Made by a program: the position numbers and the translations under genes. Source: Carallia brachiata (lineage: Eukaryota; Streptophyta; Magnoliopsida; Malpighiales; Rhizophoraceae). Taken from it: DNA of 64,000 nt. Below the pieces are notes generated by a model. That model was not told the DNA's origin, did not search any database, and saw nothing but the letters and a program-made list of their open reading frames with translations. Location: contig JADCRB010000004.1 of the NCBI GenBank assembly GCA_021464245.1, positions 3,507,141 through 3,571,140 on the forward strand, read 5' to 3'. Positions 37,641-47,800 of this stretch are shown here, one piece after another. How positions within the stretch are numbered: the first letter of the stretch is position 1; each line of letters opens with the position of its first letter.

Positions 37641-37886
37641 ATGTTTGATGTGCAAAATGATGAGAGATAGAAAGTAGAGAAAGAAAATAGTGGGAAAGAA
37701 AATAGAAAGATAAAAAAAAGTTATTTCAATAAATAAAAAATTTATGAGAAAAAATGATAAAAAATTATAAAATAAAAAATTGTGAAATAAATTATTTAAA
37801 AAAATAAAAAATAAGTGAAAAAAATAATTTTATTTTATTTTTTTAACAAAATTTTTTTCGCACACCTCCTCACCAAAACAAACATA
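37641..37886. mobile_element. purine-rich inverted-terminus element
   Basis: It begins ATGTTTGATGTGC and ends CCTCACCAAAACAAACAT, roughly the inverse. The body is purine-rich (AAAGTAGAGAAAGAAAATAG and similar), like the element at 20951-21325. It directly abuts the MITE starting at 37893. No coding capacity. Confidence 0.45.
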
Positions 37887-37892
37887 ACTTTA

Positions 37893-38178
37893 GGGTCCGT
37901 TTATTTATTGTAAAATAACTTACATTTATAAAATATTTATAGGGAAAAATATTTGCAGTGAAAATAATAATTTTTTCTTTATCACTTACTTATAAAAAAA
38001 TTTGTTTCTTCCCTAAAATAACTTCAGCTCTTCAAAAAGAGAAATTATTTTATCTAAAAATTTACAAATTTTCTCCAAATTTTACCTATATAAAATATTT
38101 TTCGTGAAATAAATGTCGAAAAATTTATAAAATTTTTTCTTATAAAATATTTTAAAAGAAACAAACACACCATGAATC
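37893..38178. mobile_element. MITE, copy 1 of a two-copy family in this window
   Basis: A 286-base element starting GGGTCCGTTTATTTATTG and ending AAACAAACACACCATGAATC. It is clearly similar along its whole length to the element at 42705-42984, sharing AATAACTTCAGCTCT, TATTTTTCGTGAAATAAA and CTTTATCACTTACTTATA. The ends are imperfect inverted repeats. The bases TTA precede it and TAA follow it. A TWA target would suit PIF/Harbinger elements, but that assignment is tentative. Confidence 0.7.
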
Positions 38179-38568
38179 TAAGTTGGTTCCCTAAAAAAAA
38201 CAAAAAATCTAATCTTGCCGGACAATTATTAAAAAGAAAATAAAGTCCAGACGTCACCGTTCGTTAAATTATCCCACATTCCCATTCTCTTTGACCTCTG
38301 CCTGCTCAATCTGCCTCTAATCTCTTCAATTTAATTAATTTTTCCGCCAAATTTCGCTGGAGAGGAGAGAGAAACCGGAGCCCGATCTCCTCTGTTTCGT
38401 TTTCTTACAGCGTTAACGAGAAAACAGGGAGGAGAGCTGAGAGTTTGTGAAGTTTAAAGTTCGATCAATCAATTCTCTCAGACAGATTGTGATTTTTCTA
38501 GAAAGTTCTCTTCCATTATCTTCCATTAATTAATTGATCGATAGATCCACGTGATTTTGGGTTCGGAG

Positions 38569-40635
38569 ATGGCTATACTCTACGCGCTGGTGGCGAGGGG
38601 ATCGGTGGTGCTGGCGGAGTTTAGCGCGACGGCGACGAACGCCGGCGCGATTGCCAGGCAGATACTCGACAAGATACCGGGTAACGACGACAGCCACGTG
38701 TCCTATTCTCAAGATCGTTATATCTTCCACGTCAAGCGCACCGATGGCCTCACCGTCCTCTGTATGGCCGACGACACCGCCGGAAGTAAGACCTCCTCTT
38801 CTGAATTTTTCCATTTTCTCTGATAATTTTGCCCGACTAAGGAACAATTGCTAGAATTCTATTTGTAATTGTATTCGTTCCTCTGCACGCATAATTGGCT
38901 GCAATGATTGCTTCTTAAGTATGCCACACATTCTGCTTCTGGAAATTATGAAACTAATGAGCGTTGGCTTCTGTGGGAAGTATTAGATGTTATTAGACTA
39001 TTGTTTACGTACTGCTAGTGAACAAATACTTAGGACCCAACACAAATCATTCTGAGCTTGCCTACCTTAATTTTGCAAGAATGGTGCTCGAGCCCTCTTG
39101 AGCTTTTGCCCATTTGTATTACTCAGTCTTTAGTATGTGTCAGTCAGCACAGTACTTATAGTCAAAATTTTTCAATCGATTAATTTGGCGATTAAGGCCT
39201 ACTTCAGGTGCATTTTACCGACAAATCATTGTGACAAATTGTTGGCTTTCAATCCTACTTTTTTACATGGCTCGCAAAGGAGGGGGCGGTGTGGTTTTTC
39301 TTTCTTTTTTTTTTCTTCAAAATTATGGTCGGGCCTGATTCCTGAATGTCTAAGAGGAATCTCCCTCTCTCCCCCCACCCCCCAAAAAAAAAACCCCCTT
39401 TTAAAAGGAAAAAAAAAATATTGTGCCTCCAGGCAACCACCACCTGAACAAACAAAAAATAACGCTATGTATTGAATTATTGATATTGTTAATTGGAACT
39501 TTGTTAGACTTACATCAGTTTGTGAGTAAGCTGTAATAGTTATGGTTCCCAGGAAAAAAATATGTATTATTGATGAAATTGTCACTGGATCCTACCAGTG
39601 CCTTTAATTTACAATGTCCTTGATGTTTGCACAGGAAGAATTCCTTTTGCCTTTCTTGAGGATATCCATCAGAAATTTGTGCGGAATTATGGCCGTGCAG
39701 TTCATTCAGCCCAGGCTTATGCAATGAATGATGAATTCTCAAGGGTTTTAAGCCAGCAAATGGAATATTACTCAAATGATCCTAATGCGGATAGGATAAA
39801 TAGACTAAAGGGAAATGAGCCAGGTATGTTTGAATGCTTGCTATTAGTCCCTTAGTTAGTATACAGCGTATCATTCAGTTGGCCATTCATTGTTAGACTG
39901 GGTAGTTTTCCATTTTATACTTCCATGTTTATAACTTTGGGCTCTACATGATTTTTCTTTCAGTGCTTTCTCCAACAATGTTGGTTGGCTGTAACTTATG
40001 ATCTGTTTTTTTGTAGTTTTAATCTAGTATTGAATATCAATTCTGTATCTTTGAATATGAAGGACATATTCCTCCATTATGTTATGCAATATAATCTATT
40101 TCAGGGTGCCAGACTCAGTTTGCTGTGAGACTTGTGGCTTTTCATTGAATCATAGGTTTACAATTCACAGCTGATTTCGTTCCTTCCTTATTAATGCTTT
40201 AGTTGATTTCTGATCTCAACATTATATTTTTTATTAGGTGCGGAATGTCATGATTGACAACATTGATAAGGTTTTAGAGAGAGGTGATCGCTTGGAATTG
40301 CTGGTCGATAAAACAGCTAACATGCAGGGGAACACCTTCCGTTTCAGGAAGCAAGCTCGTCGTCTTAGAAGTACAGTATGGTGGAGAAATGTCAAGCTCA
40401 CGTATGTTTTAGAATTGATTTTTATTTTAAGCATGTTTACATAAATAAGGACATATTGAGTGAATGTCGCACTAGTGAGTGGAGTAAGAGATGCCAATAC
40501 CTTTAGCCATGTTGCCCACTAACTGAATTCCTTGCAATTTGCAGGGTGGCACTTATCATCCTCCTCTTGGTGATTGTCTATCTTGTGCTGGCTTTTGTCT
40601 GCCATGGACTTACACTACCAACCTGTCTGAAGTGA
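38569..40635 (+). CDS. VAMP711: VAMP711-type R-SNARE (longin domain)
   Basis: Four exons: 38569-38785, 39635-39823, 40238-40401, 40545-40635. The product is a vesicle/vacuole-membrane R-SNARE that drives fusion of late endosomes with the vacuole. The longin domain (about residues 1-120) starts MAILYALVARGSVVLAEFSA. The SNARE motif (about 128-185) includes NVMIDNIDKVLERGDRLELL, whose Arg is the zero-layer residue, and RSTVWWRNVKLT. The C-terminal anchor is ALIILLLVIVYLVLAFVCHG. At 39810-39813 two bases appear missing: the conserved KGEMSQ|VRNV join reads as KGNEPG, and the exon phases only fit if two bases are restored. Corrected length is 220 residues, the family norm. The EREX-like gene lies next to it in divergent orientation. 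Confidence 0.9.
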
Positions 40636-42104
40636 GGTGGCTTGTTGCGTGAGATTCTTGTATACCTTTCGCTATTATTTATGTTGTTTTGGTTTACGCT
40701 TTCATGTTTTTTGCTTACCTTTAATTTTTGTTTGAACTTTAAATTTTCTGAGTTGTATTAGCCTTTTGCTAAAGGCCATGTGAAATTTGTGAACTGAAAT
40801 GATTGTGCCCTCGTGTTGTAATAGTGCCTTATGCTGAGACTATTTTGGTCAGATCGTGTGCCTATTGAACCTGTATCTTGATGGGTTATTTTTGCGTACT
40901 TATTTTGCTGTAAACTTGTTTCTCTCTTTATTGGGTTTTAACTTTTAACTACTCCCTCCTAGTTGTTTCTGGGTCAACACATACCGAAGTCTACGCCAGA
41001 TCTTTGGATTCTTGACAGAGGAGGTGGGATACGAGCATGCTACTTAAACATAGCAATTTACTTCGGCCTTTGAACTTGCTTCAGAAGTTCAGATTGTACG
41101 TTTAACCATTGGTTGTGGGTTTCAACTTTCGTGAGGAGGGTAAAAGTTGATTTCAGTCCAAACACAACTTTTATTATCGTTTCTTTGACTGCTAAAATAT
41201 CTTTTGTCAATGTTTAGATGAATTTTTCTGAGCAGCCCATTGATAAAGGTAGTGATGCATTGAAACCCGATCCCCGGTCCTCGTACTGCTGTTTTTTTTT
41301 TTTTTTTTGGGGACAGAAAGAAAAAAGTTAGGTATTCATGTAACTGTAAGTGTAAAATTGATATATGAGATTTAGATGTTAGATCGTCAAAAAAATATAT
41401 TAAATTTGAAAAGAAAAAAATAAATAAACTGTTAGATTAATTACGTGTTTTTTGTGTATAACAGATTGTCTGTTTGTGTGGTCATGCCAAAAAAAATTAA
41501 TGTACTATTACATGGTCACATAATTTGTATTACATGCAGTTAATATTTTCTAGCTAAACACTTTCTCAGCTGTGCGGTTATTTCTTTTTTAGTGAAGGAT
41601 GTGCTAATGTCTAGGTACACTAAAAAGTGTAATCAATTCCTCTTTTAATGCAATTTTATTGAAAAATTTTTAAAAATTAAAATTAAAATTTAAAATTACA
41701 TGTGTGTTATTTTAAATTTTAAAATTAAAAATGTAAATTTATGTGACATATGTTAAAGTAAAATATATTTTTCTTAAAAAATCAGTTCGGTTCTACCAAA
41801 AATAAAATTGATTGTATTTTGTATGAAGCATTTGGATCTTGATGCTTCTTTCCGGTGCACAATCTTTGGTGTTTCTTTTTTTGGGTGATTTTGTGTTACT
41901 AGTTTCATCATTTAATTGGGCATCATAACTTACGCAAGGTTGTCGTCTATCGTATTCAATTTCTTCCACAACTACTCCAATCCTTTCAATAAGATCCGGA
42001 AATTATGTTCCTCTTCCACAACTGGGACCGCACACCTAGTACATAGCCATCAAAACAAGGCAGCCAAACCCTCAGTTCCTCGGGTGGGGATCAGATTTCT
42101 TTTC
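40636..42104. other. intergenic region after the VAMP711-type gene
   Basis: It holds the 3' untranslated region, AT-rich spacer and a poly(T) tract (about 41291-41308). No gene or clear repeat is supportable until the FAR1-like relic. Confidence 0.5.
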
Positions 42105-42109
42105 TTCTT

Positions 42110-42537
42110 TTTCGGTCGTTGATGGGATCATATTGAACCAAGAACCTTTTAAGCTCGGCTATCCTCAAGGAATTATAAACAGCTTTCATCTGATTGTTTT
42201 TTGATGGGTCTCGTATATTCACCTCAAACCTCCGAATTTCTTTGGAAAGCTCTGGATCATATAATCTACCATACACTATACCAATGGCGAGCTTTTGTGT
42301 AAACCTTAGAGACTGCACCTTTACAATTACACTGATCAGCAATTACAACATGTTGCAAAAGCCTTTGGAATGCATTTAACTATTTAAGCCATGCCCTGAA
42401 AATCCAAACATAATATTCCGTGGTTGCCAAGCAAGATGTCGTTGCAACTGCATCAAATGCGGTCCTGGAGCCCATGGACCTAGACTCAGCCCAAAACACA
42501 TTCTTTAGGGCGCTCTCGTCGTCAAGATCCATCAAGC
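42110..42537 (-). pseudogene. decayed FAR1/FHY3-like (MULE-derived) transposase-domain fragment
   Basis: On the minus strand broken frames give MDLDDESALKNVFWAESRSM, then YYVWIFRAWLK, then HVVIADQCNCKGAVSKVYTK with RHWYSVW, then VYNSLRIAELKRF. These follow, in order, the MULE transposase core of plant FAR1/FHY3 proteins: a D-Q motif and an RHRYCLWHI-like block. Stops and frame changes lie between blocks and there is no N-terminal zinc-binding region or SWIM motif. It is a relic of a FAR1-related gene or Mutator-like element. Confidence 0.65.
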
Positions 42538-42568
42538 CAAACTTACCAAAAAAAAAAAAAAAAAAAAA
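42538..42568. mobile_element. poly(A) mini-insertion flanked by a 14-bp duplication
   Basis: The sequence AAGATCCATCAAGC occurs at 42524-42537 and again at 42569-42582. Between them is CAAACTTACC followed by an A-run of about 20. Removing the insert and one copy restores the FAR1-like reading NPNFFCLMDLDDES, so the duplication is a genuine target-site duplication. A poly(A) tail with a 14-base duplication is the signature of LINE-driven (target-primed) retroposition. Confidence 0.65.
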
Positions 42569-42704
42569 AAGATCCATCAAGCAAAAGAAGTTTGGATTCG
42601 TCAACTTAAAAGTAAAAGGATTTGGTGAGCAAACACTGCCATTAACTTGGTTGATTGAAGGTTTGTTTCTAACTTTCAAATTTAAGATTCTAACTTTATA
42701 CTTA

Positions 42705-42984
42705 GGGTCCATTTGTTTACTGTAAAATAACTTATATTTGTAAAATATTTACAAGAAAAAAAATTTGCAGTAAAAATAATAATTTTTCTTTATCACTTAC
42801 TTATAGCACAATTTGTGTTTTTCCTGAAAATAACTTCAGCTCTGCAAAAGAAGAAGTTATTTTACCTGAAAACTTGAAAATTTTTTCTAAATTTTGCCTA
42901 TGTAAAATATTTTTCGTGAAATAAACGCCGAAAAACCTATAAAATTTTTTCCTATAAAATATTTTACAGGAAACAAACACAATC
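42705..42984. mobile_element. MITE, copy 2 of a two-copy family in this window
   Basis: A 280-base element starting GGGTCCATTTGTTTACTGTA, ending GGAAACAAACACAATC, and flanked on both sides by TTA. The reverse complement of its end (GATTGTGTTTGTTTCCTGTA) resembles its start. Full-length similarity to the copy at 37893-38178 is evident by eye. TTA flanks suggest a PIF/Harbinger (Tourist-like) element; no transposase is present. Confidence 0.7.
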
Positions 42985-44890
42985 TTAACCTTTACTTTTT
43001 TTTTTTTTCCTCTTACTGTTGAGTTGCCAATTTCAATGAATCAAAAACAAAAAGATGTTGTTAGCGGTTTGTGTTTCCAATCCAATGTTCATCTTTTCTT
43101 TCTCCTCACCTGGGTTATCAATTTTGATGGACAGACAAAAAAAAAATGGGACACAATTATTCATAAACTGCATTAGCATCTTCTTTTAAGTTCCAAGTGC
43201 TTGAGAGCTATCAACACGATTAAGAAACCTCCCTTGAGTCCCTTCATCGAACATTTATAGACCCATTACATGACGTAGTCATTAGAGCCGTTCGATACAA
43301 CTTCGTAGAGTACTCAGTAACAGGCTATGGTGGTTGTTGTGCTTTCATGCCTGCAAGACTTTTTTCTTTTTTTTTTTTTCCCAAATAAACCATTAAATCA
43401 CACTATTAAATTCTAACAGGTTTTCTCATCCTCATGTGCCTATTAGGCATCTTTTTGAATAAATAAATTGTCCATAAATCTTTATAATTAGGGGAAAGTT
43501 ACACTAAAAATACAATGATAAACATATTAACGTTTAAATTTTTAGATTATATATTAAATTTTAAAAAAAAATTAGATAATCTTATATAATTTTCTTTGAA
43601 TATAAATTATGTAACTGTGAAGTAATGTCTTACAATAAAATATAAATGATTAGAATTGTCTTATTGAATTTTTTATTTGAGAAAGAAAGTATAATTAGAT
43701 AAGAAAAAAAAAATCCCTATCAACTATAGCCCATCTACACCATTCATTTCATACAAATTTTGTTTTCTTCCTTCTGGTGTCTGGGTGGGATAGAATTTTG
43801 GCACGTGGACCAATGCCCAGTGGGCCCTGACACACGGGCATCCGTTGTATGTGCTGACGTCAAACAGATGATTTATACTATATTCGGAAGAGAGAAAGGG
43901 GGAGGGAGAAGGAAGTGTATGAATTAAAGTAAATTATTATATTTTAAAAATATTTAAAAAGTAAGAGAAATGAAAGATTTTAATTTTCTTAATTATCTCT
44001 ATTCATTAAAATCAATTTTCCAAAAAATAAAAGAGAAAATTATCAATTCTATTATTAAATTTATTAAATAACTTAATTTCTCTCGTATAATTTAAAAATT
44101 ATAATTTTTCATAAATAAAAAATTTTAATAAAATTTATTATAAAAAATAAAATTATTATTCTAATATATTTTATATTTTTATCCCTTACTTTTTACTATT
44201 TTTCAAATAAAAAAATTTATAATTTTTTCTTCTCATCACTTCTTTTTAAATAAAAGAGAAGATAAACAATATTTTTTTCTTTAATAATTATTTTCTTCAC
44301 TTTTCCCTCTTTTACTTTTCTTTCTTTAAAAATTTTATTAAAATAATATTAAAGACTGAGCTGATTATCATCAGCTCATCGACTCCCGGCCCCCACCAAA
44401 CAAAGGCCCGTCCCCCAGGTGCGGAACACAAACTCTAAACCCGTCCGCTCGCCATCACTACCACACACAAGTAACACAAATAAAAAATTATTAATTTATT
44501 ATTATTACAGTAAAAAGGACAGAAAAAGAGGAAAGGAGGTTGAGAAAAGAAAATTAAAAAAAAAAAAAAAAACACAAATGAAGAAGAGGCGCAGGTTAAC
44601 TAGCATGCGCCGCCAGTGTCGAAAGCCTGCCTGCCTTCAGCAGCAGCCTCCTGCTCCCTTCCTCCCTCTAGTGCCCTTGCCCTCCAAACCACACATCTCC
44701 TTTTCTCTTCTCTCTCTCTCCCTCTTCCTAAAGAAATATAAATTGAAAATTGATTTTTTTTTTAAATTTCAATTTTTGATCACCAAAACAGCCACCTGAG
44801 CACTGCAGGGAAAGACCCAAACGACAACGCCCAAAATTAAAACAAAACACAGACAAAAAAAACAGAAAAAAGAAAATCAAAGATAAACTA
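42985..44890. other. upstream region of the TRAF-like gene
   Basis: AT-rich spacer with purine- and pyrimidine-rich stretches (43.88-44.35 kb), then a C-rich leader region. An open frame at 44419-44799 is Lys- and Leu-rich low-complexity sequence lying in the probable leader, and is not called. Confidence 0.5.
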
Positions 44891-47800
44891 ATGAAGAACA
44901 CTTCCTACGAGGCAGTTCCGTCATCGTCGCCGGCCTCCTCCTTCTCCGCCTCTTCCTCCGTGGCGTCTGCGGCGGCCCCGCCTTCCGACCAATCACCGCC
45001 CGTCACCGCGTCTTCCTCAATCCCGGCGGACGAATTGGCCGTGAGGGACGGGAGCGGCGGGGCGCAGGAATCCGTGACGGTCGATCGTCGCGGGGAGTAC
45101 TCCGCCGTTTGCCGATGGACGGTTCAAAATTTTCCTCGCGTTAAGGCTAGGGCACTATGGAGCAAGTACTTCGAGGTCGGCGGCTACGATTGTCGCCTCT
45201 TGGTTTATCCAAAGGGGGACTCTCAGGCCGTGCCAGGTTACATCTCCATCTATCTCCAAATCATGGACCCGCGCGGCACGTCGTCGTCAAAATGGGACTG
45301 CTTCGCCAGCTACCGTTTGGCCATCGTCAACGTCGCCGACGATTCCAAAACCATTCATCGGGATTCGTGGCACCGATTCTCCAGCAAGAAGAAATCTCAC
45401 GGCTGGTGCGATTTCACGCCGTCTTCCACTGTTTTTGATTCCAAATCAGGTTATTTGTTCAATAACAACGATTCCGTTCTCATAACCGCCGATATTCTAA
45501 TCCTTAACGAATCTGTCAATTTTATGCGCGATAATAATGACTTGCAATCGGCTTCGTCGTCCTCCTCCACAATCTCTCCTTCAGTGGTTGCCGCCCCCGT
45601 GTCCGATGTGTTGAGCGGCAAATTCACTTGGAAAGTGCATAATTTTAGCCTTTTCAAGGAAATGGTTAAGACGCAGAAGATTATGAGCCCCGTTTTTCCT
45701 GCCGGAGAGTGTAATCTGAGAATCAGCGTCTACCAGAGTTCGGTTAATGGGCAAGATTATTTGTCCATGTGTTTGGAGAGTAAAGACACGGAGAAGACTG
45801 CTGCTTCTGATAGGAGTTGCTGGTTTTGTTTAGAATGTCGGTGTTGAATCAAAAGCCTGGGTTTAACCACATGCATAGGGATTCTTATGGGCGTTTTGCG
45901 GCTGAGAACAAGAGTGGGGATAATACCAGTTTGGGTTGGAATGATTATATGAAGATGTCGGATTTTTATGGGGTGGATACTGGGTTTTTGGTGGATGATA
46001 CTGCAGTGTTTAGCACTTCGTTTCATGTAATTAAGGAGTTTAATAGCTTTTCAAAGAATGGAGGGTTGATTGGAGGGAGAAATATGAGTGGGGCGAGGAA
46101 GTCCGATGGACATATGGGAAAGTTCACTTGGAGGATTGAGAACTTCACGAGGCTGAAGGATCTTTTGAAGAAGAGGAAGATTACTGGCCTTTGCATCAAG
46201 AGCAGGAGGTTTCAGATTGGGAACCGAGATTGTCGTCTCATTGTTTATCCCCGAGGTATGCTACATTTCCTCATTTTTAACCTGTTTTGATAAGTTATTG
46301 ATATTTCTCTAGGCCCTTAATTTTTTCTATTACTCTTAATTTTTTCTATTACTCCCTCCTACCGTTAACCGATTGAAGAGCAAATGCAGCATGTCTTACA
46401 ACATGGTTAAATGAGTAATATTAGCTCCTATCTTCTTTGTGTATGCCCAGAGTTTGCTTCATATCTTTGATAATTTTTCTTCCAAACTTTCTTGGATGAC
46501 ATAAACTCGTAACTTATGGAGTTGACAAGAATGCCTAATATGATAGATGAGGTGTCTTTCACCTCACATTGCATCCTGCCAGTTATTTCAGCTTGGATGA
46601 AATTCAATCAAGCGTAGGGTGCAACCATCACTGATTTTTTTATTTATTTGATTTATCCTAATTTGATTGGTTGACACTGTTTTTAGTTGTATTAAATTAT
46701 TACTTCATCTTGAAGTCTTTTTAAAGTTCCTTTTTAGGCATTTTGGCTTTTTTATTTTATTTTTTTTATGGTCTTTATGCATATGAGCAAACTGACAGTC
46801 TCATGGTTGCATTTCGGAGAGTGAACTGATGAGAATTTCCTGTATGCTTGGTGGTATCAGGGCAGTCTCAGCCACCATGCCACCTTTCAGTGTTTCTTGA
46901 AGTTACCGATTCACGAAATACTTCCAGCGACTGGAGTTGTTTTGTTAGCCACCGTTTGTCAGTTGTAAACCAGAAGATGGAAGAGAAGTCCGTAGCAAAG
47001 GAATCTCAGAATCGCTACTCCAAAGCCGCAAAAGATTGGGGTTGGCGTGAATTTGTGACACTTACTAGTCTATTTGATCAAGATTCGGGTTTTCTTGTCC
47101 AGGATACTGTTATATTTTCCGCAGAGGTTCTCATTTTGAAAGAGACATCAATAATGCCGGATTTTACTGAACAGGTAACTGAGCTAATGAATTCTGGACC
47201 CCAGATCGATAAGGTTGGGAAAAGAAGTTCATTTACTTGGAGGGTGGAGAACTTCTTGTCCTTCAAGGAAATAATGGAGACCCGAAAAATTTTTAGCAAG
47301 TTCTTTCAAGCTGGCGGATGTGAACTTCGGATTGGTGGGTAGTTGTCTTTGGTTCCTAAGTCACTGGCATTGTGGTTGGGGTTCTTCCCCTATTGTTATT
47401 GAAATGACAGTGCAATTTTTTCCTTGTGCAGGTGTGTATGAGTCCTTTGACACAATTTGTATATATTTAGAGAGTGATCAGTTGGTTGGTAGTGACCCAG
47501 ATAAGAACTTTTGGGTCAGATACAGGATGGCTGTGATGAATCAAAAGAATCCAGCCAAGACTGTGTGGAAGGAATCTTCAATTTGTACAAAGACATGGAA
47601 TAATTCTGTTCTGCAATTTATGAAGGTATCAGATATGCTGGAAGCAGATGCTGGGTTCCTTGTGCGAGACACCGTTGTTTTTTGTGTGAAATACTTGACT
47701 GCTGCCCGTGGTTTGAGTTTTCAGATTTAGAGGTCAGTACCCTTGGGTTTTCTCTCTCAATTTTATTTGCTAGTATGAACATTCTTGACCCTTTATCTAA

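Noticed and set aside
39226..39585. A 119-residue minus-strand frame in intron 1 of the VAMP711-type gene
   Set aside because: Driven by homopolymer runs (poly-C, poly-A); no recognisable protein.
44419..44799. A 126-residue frame upstream of the TRAF-like gene
   Set aside because: Lys-rich then Leu/Ser-rich low-complexity sequence in the probable leader; no homology recognised.
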